NCBI RefSeq assembly: GCF_009905735.1 | Contig: NZ_JAAALE010000016.1 | Location: forward strand, 1-64,000 | Direction of reading: 5' to 3' | DNA: 64,000 bases | Source of the DNA: Porphyrobacter sp. SLTP | GTDB taxonomy: Bacteria; Pseudomonadota; Alphaproteobacteria; Sphingomonadales; Sphingomonadaceae | In this document: positions 8,749 through 17,474 of the stretch, one piece after another | How positions within the stretch are numbered: the stretch's first letter is position 1 | How the letters are laid out: each line of letters opens with the position of its first letter | Position numbers and translations under genes: made by a program | The notes under the pieces: model-generated | The model's input: the letters and a program-made list of their open reading frames with translations, nothing else | Databases searched by the model: none | What the model was told of the DNA's origin: nothing

Positions 8749-10731
8749 TCATGACCCAAGGCGGATTAGCAAATCCTTGAACGCCGGCTCGCCGCGCAAC
8801 GGATCGAGCAGCGGGTCATTCGGAGCCCAGAGCAGGCCCGGATCGACCTCGGAAATCGCGCGGCCAAGCAGCGCCAGCGCCGCCGCCGTGTCGCCCTGCT
8901 GCGCCTTGATCTGCGCCTGCTGGTAGAGCGAGGCATCGCCATAATCGGCGACGGTCTGATCGAAGGCTCTGGCCGATCCCGCCGCATCGCCCAGCCGCGC
9001 GGCGGCGATCGCGGTGGCAGTAAGCCGAAAGATCGGCGTGCGCTCCTTGCCCGCCAGCGTCAAGGCGCCCGCCGCATCGCCCTGCATCAGCCGCGCGACC
9101 GCCATCGCGTAATAGACACTGGCGAGGGTCGGGTTCAGTTCCAGCGCCCGCTCCATCCGGCTGATGACCTTGGGATAATCATGCGCCAGCAGGGCGACGA
9201 ACCCCGCCGAGCGGAACGCGCGGGCGTTGAGCGGATCAAGCTCCAGCGCGGTCTCGATTATCTGCCCGGCGCGTTGATGTTCGGCGCCATAGGAATAGAA
9301 GGTCGCGACCTGCCGCAACAGGTCGCCATCGCCCGCCCCCAGCTGCTCGGCGATCTGGTAGGATGGCAAGGCCGCAGCACGATTGAGCTGGCCGTTGTTG
9401 AGCGCAAAGCCCAGCGCAAGGTGCCCCTGCGCCAGCCGCTTCTCCAGCGCGATGGCACGTTTGGCGGCGGCGATCGCTTCGGCAAACAGCCGCCGCGTCT
9501 CGGCCGCGTTGCTGCTTTCGACCGCGAGGTTGAGCAACATCGTCGCGCGCATCGCATGGGCGGCGGCGTAATCGGGGTCGGCGGCAATGGCGGCGTCGAA
9601 CTGGGCAAGCCCGCTGCGGTTGGAATCCCCGCCGGCGCCCAGATCATACAGCGCCATGCCGCGCAGGAAGGCCTCATAGGCCTCGACATCTTGCGTTCCG
9701 CCAATCTCGCTTTGTGCGGCGAGCGACTGCTTGGCCTCGGCGTCCGACGCAATTTCGGCGACCAGCGAGACGGCCACCGCCTCGGCGATTTCGGATTGCA
9801 CCGCGAAAACATCTTCCAGCGCGCCGTCAAAGGATTTGGCCCAGAGCAGCTCCCCGTTATCAATCGCGACCAGCTCGGCGGTGACGCGCACCCGCTCGGC
9901 ATCGCGCTGAACGCCGCCACGCAGGATATTGCTCACCCCCAGCTTGCGGCCGATGGCGAAGTCATCCTCCCCCTCGATCGCGTTGGAGGACGCAGGCGCT
10001 GCCACCTTGAGCCGCGGGTTTCGGGCGAGCACGGCACGCAGTTCGCGTGACAGCCCGTCAGAGAAATACTTCTTGTCGGGATCGCCGGTCTCGTTGCCGA
10101 AGGGCAGCACCACCATGGAAATCGCCGCCGAAGCGGGTGAGCCGAACAACCCGAATTGCCATGCGCCGAGCAGCCCCGCGCCCCCCACCGCGGCCGCGCC
10201 GCCGATCATCAGCGAGCGCCGCGACAGCGCCAAGCCGCCCGCCGGGGGCAAGGGCGGCGCTGGTGCTCGTGGGGCTGAGACAGGGGCAGGCCCGGGCGTG
10301 GGCATGGGCGCGCCGGCCTTCGCCCGAACCGCCACCAGAATCCGGGCCGCTTCAGGGCTGGTAGCCGCGCCGTCCCAACTGCTGATATCGAGCAGCTGGA
10401 ACTGCCGGAAACCGAGCGGCGCCATCGTCCCGTCAATCGTCAGCGGCACGAGGCACCCCCGCTCCCGCCCACGCTGCGCCTCGTCCCGCACCCAATGCGA
10501 GTTCACCGAGGTCGCCGACCACAGCACGACAACGCAGTCGGATGTCTCAAGCGCATGTTCGGTGGTCTGGAGATAATTCTCCCCGCCCTCCAGCCGCCCG
10601 TCCCACCACACGTCGAACCCGGCCTGTTCCAGCAGGTCGATCACCGGGCGGGCGTGGACGAGGTCGGTTCGGGAATAGCTGACGAAGAGCACGGGGCGCG
10701 GCGGGGCCGGGTTGTCGTCGCCGCTCTCCAC
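8749..10731 (-). CDS. TIR domain / membrane anchor / FlgO-like / TPR protein
   Basis: 660 residues, GTG start with GGGGAGG nine bases upstream. Residues 12-135 are a TIR domain (VLFVSYSRTD, then VWWDGRLEGG, VVVLWSATSVNSHWV). A proline-rich linker leads to one hydrophobic segment (about 170-196) preceded by SRRSLM, which would anchor the protein. Residues 200-320 resemble the FlgO/TolB-N-like domain of CadC-type proteins (VVLPFGNETGDPDKKYFSDG). From 345 on there are TPR units. A glutamate at the NADase-active position is not clear: Glu51 follows GG, but the usual position holds Tyr53. It may therefore be a signalling TIR rather than an NAD-consuming one. Confidence 0.85.
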   Translation of the reverse strand: MESGDDNPAPPRPVLFVSYSRTDLVHARPVIDLLEQAGFDVWWDGRLEGGENYLQTTEHALETSDCVVVLWSATSVNSHWVRDEAQRGRERGCLVPLTIDGTMAPLGFRQFQLLDISSWDGAATSPEAARILVAVRAKAGAPMPTPGPAPVSAPRAPAPPLPPAGGLALSRRSLMIGGAAAVGGAGLLGAWQFGLFGSPASAAISMVVLPFGNETGDPDKKYFSDGLSRELRAVLARNPRLKVAAPASSNAIEGEDDFAIGRKLGVSNILRGGVQRDAERVRVTAELVAIDNGELLWAKSFDGALEDVFAVQSEIAEAVAVSLVAEIASDAEAKQSLAAQSEIGGTQDVEAYEAFLRGMALYDLGAGGDSNRSGLAQFDAAIAADPDYAAAHAMRATMLLNLAVESSNAAETRRLFAEAIAAAKRAIALEKRLAQGHLALGFALNNGQLNRAAALPSYQIAEQLGAGDGDLLRQVATFYSYGAEHQRAGQIIETALELDPLNARAFRSAGFVALLAHDYPKVISRMERALELNPTLASVYYAMAVARLMQGDAAGALTLAGKERTPIFRLTATAIAAARLGDAAGSARAFDQTVADYGDASLYQQAQIKAQQGDTAAALALLGRAISEVDPGLLWAPNDPLLDPLRGEPAFKDLLIRLGS

Positions 10732-10847
10732 TGCCGCTTGCCTCCCCGATCCTAAAGTCCCCAGAACCTCTTGCTACAGCCAAACATGGGGTTCCGCCAA
10801 GTGATGATGGCGCGGCGCACGCCAAATCGGCTTGACGGCCCCAACCT

Positions 10848-10880
10848 ATGATATAAATATGATATCTTAATTATATCGTA
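10848..10880. promoter_or_regulatory. AT-rich repeated site, candidate ribbon-helix-helix operator
   Basis: In a GC-rich window this 33-bp stretch is almost all A/T. ATGATAT occurs at 10848-10854 and again at 10859-10865, 11 bp apart (one helical turn). A near-inverted copy, ATATCGT, is at 10873-10879. It lies 15-47 bp before the SPFH start codon. Two genes downstream is an Arc-like ribbon-helix-helix protein, a family that binds tandem sites spaced one turn apart, so autoregulation is the natural inference. A -10 element could also overlap this stretch. Confidence 0.5.
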
Positions 10881-10894
10881 CATGGAGATTCGTC

Positions 10895-11797
10895 ATGTCC
10901 TCTGCTGAACCCTACGCGCTCAATCGGAGCCGCGAATTCGCGGCCCTGACCCAAAGCGGCTATGTCATGTTGCTGGTCAGCCTGGTGTTGGTCGCTGCGG
11001 CGGTGTTGCTGTTCATCAGCGCCGTTGCGCCGGAGCAGGTTGACGGGCTGCGGATGATCGGGGCGATCATCACCGGCTTTATCGGCCTGCTGATCCTTTG
11101 CGGCTTCTACATGGTCAATCCCAATGAAGCCGCCGCGATCCAGCTGTTCGGCGCCTACAAGGGCACCGACCGCAACGAAGGCCTGCGCTGGGTGCTGCCC
11201 TGGCTCACCCGCAGCAAGATCGCGGTGCGCGCCAACAACGTCATCTCGCAGACCATCAAGGTCAACGATGCGCGCGGCAACCCGATCGAGATGGCAGCGC
11301 AAGTCGTGTGGCGCGTGACCGATACCGCGCAGGCGCTGTATGATGTCGATGATTACCGCGAATTCGTGACCGCACAGATCGAAGCGGCCGTACGGTCGAT
11401 CGGCTCGCGCTACCCCTATGATGATATCGAGCACCTTGAGATCACCTTGCGCGGCAATCACGAGGAAGTGGGCGTGGAATTGCGCGCCGCCTTGATCGAG
11501 CGGTTGGCAGTGGCCGGGATCACAGTGGACGAATGCGGCCTGACCCACTTGGCCTATGCCCCGGAAATCGCCGGTGCGATGCTGCGCCGCCAGCAGGCTG
11601 AAGCGGTGATCTCGGCGCGCAAGAAGCTGGTCGAAGGCGCAGTGACGATGGTCGAGATGGCGCTCGCTCAATTGAGTGAACGCGGCGTTGTGCACCTTGA
11701 TGACGAACGCAAGGCGGCGATGGTGTCGAACCTGATGGTGGTGCTGTGCGGTGAACGCGACACCCAGCCGGTGGTCAACGCAGGGTCGCTCTACTGA
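10895..11797 (+). CDS. SPFH/band-7 domain membrane protein
   Basis: 300 residues. Two hydrophobic segments (about 23-43 and 50-72) precede a typical SPFH core: FYMVNPNEAAAIQLFG, then GLRWVLPW, and later the amphipathic RRQQAEAVISARKKLVEGA. SPFH proteins (stomatin, prohibitin, HflK relatives) form oligomeric membrane scaffolds that often control proteases or microdomains. It is the first gene of a three-gene operon: the ribbon-helix-helix gene follows after 7 bp. The AT-rich site just upstream is a likely operator. Confidence 0.85.
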   Translation: MSSAEPYALNRSREFAALTQSGYVMLLVSLVLVAAAVLLFISAVAPEQVDGLRMIGAIITGFIGLLILCGFYMVNPNEAAAIQLFGAYKGTDRNEGLRWVLPWLTRSKIAVRANNVISQTIKVNDARGNPIEMAAQVVWRVTDTAQALYDVDDYREFVTAQIEAAVRSIGSRYPYDDIEHLEITLRGNHEEVGVELRAALIERLAVAGITVDECGLTHLAYAPEIAGAMLRRQQAEAVISARKKLVEGAVTMVEMALAQLSERGVVHLDDERKAAMVSNLMVVLCGERDTQPVVNAGSLY

Positions 11798-11804
11798 CCG
11801 TCCC

Positions 11805-12020
11805 ATGCCCGCCAAGAAAGCCTTCCCCCTGCGCCTCGATCCGGCGCTGCACGATGCGGTCCAGCGGCTCGCCGATGCCGAGCTGCGCAGCGTGAATGCC
11901 GAGATCGAGGTGCTGCTGCGCGAGGCGCTCAGCCGGCGCGGGGTGAAGGTGGCGCGCAGCGAAGCGCCGCGGCGCGGAAGGCCGCCGGGCGCCGCACCCG
12001 AAGGAGATAGCGATGCGTGA
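11805..12020 (+). CDS. Arc-like ribbon-helix-helix protein
   Basis: 71 residues. The N-terminal strand FPLRLDPALHDAVQRLAD followed by RSVNAEIEVLLREAL is the Arc/MetJ ribbon-helix-helix pattern, with LRL as the DNA-contacting strand. The basic tail (ARSEAPRRGRPPG) may add non-specific DNA contacts. The ATG at 11805 was chosen since residues before it do not fit. It sits between the SPFH gene and the small membrane protein gene, overlapping the latter by 8 bp. Despite the antitoxin-like fold neither partner looks like a toxin, so a transcription regulator of this operon is more likely. Confidence 0.8.
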   Translation: MPAKKAFPLRLDPALHDAVQRLADAELRSVNAEIEVLLREALSRRGVKVARSEAPRRGRPPGAAPEGDSDA

Positions 12021-12339
12021 ACAGGACAAGCCCTTCGTGATGTACCGGCGCGGGCCATGGAATTTCACCATCGTGCCGCGCGGGAAAGCCGGGTGGACAC
12101 AGTTTGGCGCGTGGATGGCGGTGTTCGCAGTGCCGACCATTGCCTTTGCCCTCTATGCCGAGAGCGTCGAAGGTCGCCCGGAATTCTGGGCCGCGCTGGC
12201 GCTCTATCTGGCGGCAACGCTGGTCTGGAGCATCGCGAGCATCCGCTGGATGATGGCCCGTGCCGAAGTGATCGATATCGAGAAACTGCTCCGCCAGCAG
12301 CGCGAGGCTGAACGCAAGCAGCGGCGCGGCGGGCGGTAG
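12013..12339 (+). CDS. small two-helix membrane protein of the SPFH operon
   Basis: 108 residues with two hydrophobic helices (about 32-50 and 60-78), then a charged helix ending in EKLLRQQREAERKQRRGGR. I recognise no named family. Its start codon overlaps the end of the ribbon-helix-helix gene by 8 bp, with AAGGAGA upstream, so the three genes are translationally linked. It may be a partner of the SPFH protein in the membrane. Confidence 0.7.
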   Translation: MREQDKPFVMYRRGPWNFTIVPRGKAGWTQFGAWMAVFAVPTIAFALYAESVEGRPEFWAALALYLAATLVWSIASIRWMMARAEVIDIEKLLRQQREAERKQRRGGR

Positions 12340-12371
12340 GAACGCTGTCCCGCCAGCCGCGTTGATGCGGG

Positions 12372-13346
12372 ATGGTCGTACGCCCGCTGCTTGTGTCATT
12401 GCTGCCCTTCCTGCTTGCGGGCCCGGCCCACGCCGTTGCCGCACAGGAGCCTGCGCCGGTTCAGGCGGCGGTCCCTGTCGTCCCGCTACCGGACGAGCTG
12501 GTGCTGGAAGGCGACAACATCATCACCGTCATGGTCAACGGCACGCCGCTGCAGCTTGAGGTCAATGCCGACAGCTTCGGGCCGCCGGTGATCAACAGTG
12601 ACGCCGCCGCACGGCTGCAACTGGTTGCCGAGACGCGGCGCGGCTGGCGCTTTGGCAATGTTGTGGTTGACGGGATGAGCGCGGTGCAATTGGTCGATTT
12701 CGGCGGCGGCCCGGTCGCCAAGACGATCAGCTGGGCGGAACGCTTCGCCTCGCGCAAGGCGGACGGCACGATCGGTGTCCACGACCTGCCCTATGCCCGC
12801 GTGACCTTCAGGCTGGCCCCGCCGGTGGAAGGGGAAACCGTCCAGCGCTTCCCGATGAAACGCAGCGGGAGCGAGGCCGAGGCGCGGCTTGGCACCGAAG
12901 TGGTGGTCGGCACAAAGAAGCTGATGATGATCTTCGCGCTCCAGCGGGCCGAAAACCTGATCACCGCGCCCACCGCCAACTTCATCGCCACCCATCAGGA
13001 AGGCGGGTTCGAGCCCGGATCGGACGGGACGGCGATCATGAACTTCGCAGTCGAGCGGCCGACCCGGATCATGCGCATCGCCGAGCCGATCTTGCTGGGC
13101 GATCTGGCGATGGATCGCTTCGCGGTGCGGGTGGAGGATTATGGCGAACCCAAACGGGTGGGCGAGATCGGTGCCAATGACCCGCGCTTCGACAAGAGCC
13201 AGATCCTCGTCAGCCGCCGCAAGGGGCGAGGCCGGCCTGACTTGCTGACCCGCATCGGCCGCGACCAGATCGGCCATTGTTCGCGCATCACCTATGATCT
13301 CGCGCAGAGCGAAATCCGCCTGAGTTGCGGCCCGGCGCCCGAATGA
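12372..13346 (+). CDS. exported protein with degenerate retropepsin-like region
   Basis: 324 residues, signal peptide about 1-25. Residues 48-85 (VNGTPLQLEV, then NADSFGPPVINSDAA) have the rhythm of a retropepsin-type aspartic protease flap and active-site strand. The expected DTG is ADS, so catalytic activity is doubtful. The rest is beta-rich without a motif I know. It starts 32 bp after the SPFH operon on the same strand and its 3' end overlaps the convergent bchJ by 59 bp. The retropepsin link is a weak inference; otherwise it is a hypothetical secreted protein. Confidence 0.55.
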   Translation: MVVRPLLVSLLPFLLAGPAHAVAAQEPAPVQAAVPVVPLPDELVLEGDNIITVMVNGTPLQLEVNADSFGPPVINSDAAARLQLVAETRRGWRFGNVVVDGMSAVQLVDFGGGPVAKTISWAERFASRKADGTIGVHDLPYARVTFRLAPPVEGETVQRFPMKRSGSEAEARLGTEVVVGTKKLMMIFALQRAENLITAPTANFIATHQEGGFEPGSDGTAIMNFAVERPTRIMRIAEPILLGDLAMDRFAVRVEDYGEPKRVGEIGANDPRFDKSQILVSRRKGRGRPDLLTRIGRDQIGHCSRITYDLAQSEIRLSCGPAPE

Positions 13347-13938
13347 TCGCGTAAGTGCGGCGCGGCGGGAAGTCCTGTTCGGGCTCGGCCATCCGGCACG
13401 TGCAGTCCGGCGCTACCAGGACGCGATACAGCCGGGTGAAGACCGCCGCGTACCACAAGAACAGACTGTCGGGCGGCTGGACGGTGTCGTCCGCGGCGCT
13501 GCGGTCAATGGCAAAGCGCCACGCACCGTCGGGCGCAAAGTTGCCCGCGCCGATGAAGGTCCAGGCGTGCTTGCGGATCGCGGCCATCAGCAGCGGCGCG
13601 GCCAGCGCGGCCGGCAGGTGCTTCAGCAGCCACACTGCCGCGCGCGGGATACGTTTGGCGATGATGTAATCGGCGGTGCGCGCGCCCGCCTCCTCCGCAA
13701 TCAGGAAAGCCCCCATCGGATCGTGCAGCGCCAGCCAGCGGTGGAGGCGCAGCGCCTCGACCTCGGGGATCATGTGCTTGCCCGTGGGGAGCCGCTCGAT
13801 CTGCGCATCGGCAAGGATCGCGGCGGTTTCGGCAACGCCCAGCCGCTCCTCCATCACCGCCACCGCTTGCAGCACTGCATTCGGCCCGATCAGCGCACCG
13901 GGACGGCGGCGGGCGTGAATGCGCGCCCTATTCGACAT
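13288..13938 (-). CDS. bchJ: bacteriochlorophyll 4-vinyl reductase family protein (BchJ)
   Basis: 216 residues. The pattern [37 protein letters not shown] and, near the C-terminus, a cysteine cluster (APDCTCRM) matches BchJ, a V4R-domain protein associated with bacteriochlorophyll synthesis. It was first called a 4-vinyl reductase; later work points to a supporting role. The ATG at 13938 overlaps the end of bchE by 11 bp, as in Rhodobacter where bchE and bchJ are also adjacent, which supports both the start and the call. Confidence 0.85.
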   Translation of the reverse strand: MSNRARIHARRRPGALIGPNAVLQAVAVMEERLGVAETAAILADAQIERLPTGKHMIPEVEALRLHRWLALHDPMGAFLIAEEAGARTADYIIAKRIPRAAVWLLKHLPAALAAPLLMAAIRKHAWTFIGAGNFAPDGAWRFAIDRSAADDTVQPPDSLFLWYAAVFTRLYRVLVAPDCTCRMAEPEQDFPPRRTYAIIRAPGRNSGGFRSARDHR

Positions 13939-15541
13939 TGATCCGATCCCGCTTGCGGCTTTCACCCCGCTGCTTCATCTGCGCACGCACCGCCTCGCGG
14001 CGTTCCTGCGCCTGCGCGGCCTTGTCGGCATTGGTCACCCAATCGGTCGCGGCATCAGCAGCGGCGAGACGGCTTTCGTCGAAGTGGAATTCCACCTTTT
14101 TGGCGGTCTGCGGCCCCCAGTATCCCGCCTTGCCGAGATCATAGAAGGTGCGCTTGAAGCCCGCTCGCAGGAAGGCATAGAGGCACCCCAACAGGTAGCG
14201 CCGCCGGAAGCCCGTGCCCCGCCACGGATAGTGGAACAGCGCCTTCCTCATGTAGAACCGCCGGTAGTTCTTCATCACCCCGTTGAGCAGCTCCCCGCGC
14301 TCCATCGCGGCGGGTTTCATGATCGGGGTGACGAAGTTGTACTTGCTGAAATCGTGAACCTCGACCTGATCCTTCAGGGTCTCGAACAGCGGGGTATAGG
14401 GCCACGGCGTGTACATCGCCCAGTTGGCGAGATCAGGCTGCCAGTCCCACGCCATCTGGAAGGTCTCCTCCAGCGTTTCGGGCGTCTCGTTATCCAGCCC
14501 AACGATGAACTGCGCCTCGACGAAGATGTCGGCGGCGCGCAGCAGGCGGATCGCTTCCTTGTTCTCCTCGACCTTGGTTTCTTTGTTGAACCGGTCGAGC
14601 TTCATTTGCGCCGCCGCCTCGGTGCCGAGGCTGACGTGGACGAGGCCTGCCTTGCGGTAGAAGGGCAGCAATTCCTTGTCGCGGTAGATATCGGTGACGC
14701 GGGTGTTGATGCCCCACTTCACCTTGTCGGGCAGGCCGCGGTCGATCAGCTCCTGACAGAACTTGATGAAGGTCTTGCGGTTGATGGTCGGTTCCTCGTC
14801 CGCGAGAATGAAGAAGCCGACGCCGTGCTTTTCGTGGAGCTCCTGAATCTCGTCGACCACATCCTTGGGGTCGCGGACCCGATAGTCGCGCCAGAACTTC
14901 CACTGCGAGCAGAAGGAGCAGGTGAACGGACACCCGCGCGCCAAGTTGGGGATGGCGACGCGGGTGCCCAAGGGGATGTAGGTGTACTGGTTCCAGTCGA
15001 GGATGTCCCAATCGGGTTTGATCGAGGCCATGTCCTTGATCGTGTCGGCGGCTTCGGTGGCGATGACCTTGTCGCCGTCGCGATAGGCGAGGCCCTTGAT
15101 CTGGCGCGCATCCTGCGGCCAGCGGCCCTCGGCGATGGCGGTGAACAGTTCGACCGCAATCTCCTCGCCCTCGCCCCGTACGATCACGTCGATATGCGGA
15201 GCTTCGGCGAGCACCTGCGTGTACATGAAAGTCGCATGGATGCCGCCCAACACCCGCACTGCGCGTGGCACGGTCAAGGCGGCGACTTCCAGCACGCGTT
15301 CGGCGGCGTAGATGCTCGGCGTGATAGCTGTGGTGCCAACCAGATCGGGCTGGAGCGCCTCCATCCGCGCCGCCAGTTCCTCGTCGCTCAGGCCTTCGGT
15401 CATCGCGTCGATGAAGGTGATGTCGTCGAAGCCGGCGCGGCGCAGCGGGCCAGAGAGATAGGCGACCCATGCGGGTGGCCAAGTGCCTGCGATCTCGGCC
15501 CCGCCGGAGCGATAATTGGGATGAACGAACAGAATACGCAT
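13928..15541 (-). CDS. bchE: Mg-protoporphyrin IX monomethyl ester anaerobic cyclase (BchE)
   Basis: 537 residues, usual length. The start [19 protein letters not shown] is the conserved BchE N-terminus, so ATG 15541 (GGGGGA upstream) is preferred over an in-frame ATG at 15619. A cobalamin-binding domain covers about 1-150. The radical SAM cluster motif is Cys204, Cys208, Cys211 (CPFTCSFC). The enzyme forms the isocyclic ring of bacteriochlorophyll without oxygen, using a water-derived oxygen atom. It is cotranscribed with bchJ; no other bch, puf or crt gene is in the window, so the pair stands apart from a photosynthesis cluster. Confidence 0.93.
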   Translation of the reverse strand: MRILFVHPNYRSGGAEIAGTWPPAWVAYLSGPLRRAGFDDITFIDAMTEGLSDEELAARMEALQPDLVGTTAITPSIYAAERVLEVAALTVPRAVRVLGGIHATFMYTQVLAEAPHIDVIVRGEGEEIAVELFTAIAEGRWPQDARQIKGLAYRDGDKVIATEAADTIKDMASIKPDWDILDWNQYTYIPLGTRVAIPNLARGCPFTCSFCSQWKFWRDYRVRDPKDVVDEIQELHEKHGVGFFILADEEPTINRKTFIKFCQELIDRGLPDKVKWGINTRVTDIYRDKELLPFYRKAGLVHVSLGTEAAAQMKLDRFNKETKVEENKEAIRLLRAADIFVEAQFIVGLDNETPETLEETFQMAWDWQPDLANWAMYTPWPYTPLFETLKDQVEVHDFSKYNFVTPIMKPAAMERGELLNGVMKNYRRFYMRKALFHYPWRGTGFRRRYLLGCLYAFLRAGFKRTFYDLGKAGYWGPQTAKKVEFHFDESRLAAADAATDWVTNADKAAQAQERREAVRAQMKQRGESRKRDRINVE

Positions 15542-15621
15542 GGGCCGATTCCCCCTTCTTTGGATGGCCCAAAGTGGGGGAGACGTGGCTGACGCGCTTT
15601 GCGCTGGATCAAAAGACATAG

Positions 15622-15731
15622 CCCCGTCCCCTTGGGGAAGGGGTTGGGGATGGGGGTTCGACGTCCGACTGCTCGCTCTACGGCATCACCGTGGAGCCCC
15701 CACCCCCGACCCCTCCCCGCTGGGGAGGGGA
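15622..15731. repeat. long imperfect inverted repeat between bchE and the VOC gene
   Basis: The left arm (about 15622-15660, runs of CCCC and GGGG) is nearly the reverse complement of the right arm (about 15693-15731). The arms are about 37 bp with few mismatches around a loop of about 32 bp, and each arm itself contains a small hairpin (CCCCTTGGGG; CCCCGCTGGGG). It lies in the bchE upstream gap and just past the end of the VOC gene. It looks like a REP-type extragenic palindrome, though it could also act as a terminator. Confidence 0.75.
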
Positions 15732-15734
15732 GAA

Positions 15735-16294
15735 TCAGGCCTTCGCTGCGTGTTCCTTGCGCGCCAGTTCATGCAGCCAATCCGCGTGGCGCGGGGCCTT
15801 CTTCGTCGCGGACCATTCCTCCAGCATCACCGGCGCGACGCGGGCGAGTTCTTCATATTGCTCCGCCGTGCCGATATCCGCGGCCAGTTCCACGCGGTGC
15901 CCGTTGGGGTCGAAGAAATAGATCGACTTGAAGATGCCGTGATGCGTCGGGCCGAGCACGTCGATCCCCTGCGCCTCGATATGCGCCTTGGCGGCGAGCA
16001 GCGCTTCCTCGGAAGGCACCTTCAGCGCCAGATGCTGCACCCATGCCGGGGTGTTCGGGTCCTTGCCCATCTCCGGCTGGTTCGGCAGTTCAAAGAACGC
16101 CAGAATGTTGCCGTTCCCCGCGTCGAGGAAGATGTGCATGTACGGGTCATATTCGCCCGTCGAGGGCACATGATCCTCGGCAAAGGCGGTGGTGTAGGTC
16201 ATGCCGAGCACGCGGGCGTACCACTCCACCGTCTCCTTCGCGTCCTTGCAGCGATAGGCGGCGTGGTGGATTCCGGCGAGGTTGACGGGGTGGG

Positions 16295-16298
<4 letters not shown>
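15735..16298 (-). CDS. VOC family protein (glyoxalase/dioxygenase fold)
   Basis: 187 residues. Metal-ligand positions of the vicinal oxygen chelate fold can be read: IHHAAYRC near residue 10, VQHLALKV near 87, and a C-terminal [10 protein letters not shown] single set of beta-alpha-beta modules plus a helical tail matches small VOC dioxygenase/lyase proteins. Its start overlaps the HPPD stop by 4 bp (ATGA), so it is co-translated with HPPD and may serve tyrosine or homogentisate catabolism. The exact reaction cannot be told. Confidence 0.8.
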
Positions 16299-17404
<1,106 letters not shown>

Positions 17405-17474
17405 CGTATCAATCCCCGCTGGCGAGATAGTTTCAATTGAAACCATCTACCGCAAACGCGCGATTCGCGCAAGG

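Noticed and set aside
11805..12020. Toxin-antitoxin module at the ribbon-helix-helix gene
   Set aside because: Neither neighbour resembles a toxin; one is SPFH, the other a two-helix membrane protein.
15542..15619. N-terminal extension of BchE to ATG 15619
   Set aside because: The conserved family start is MRILFVHPN at 15541, which has its own GGGGGA; the extra 26 residues look non-coding.
15542..15734. PpsR operator upstream of bchE
   Set aside because: I looked for TGT-N12-ACA in this gap and found none.
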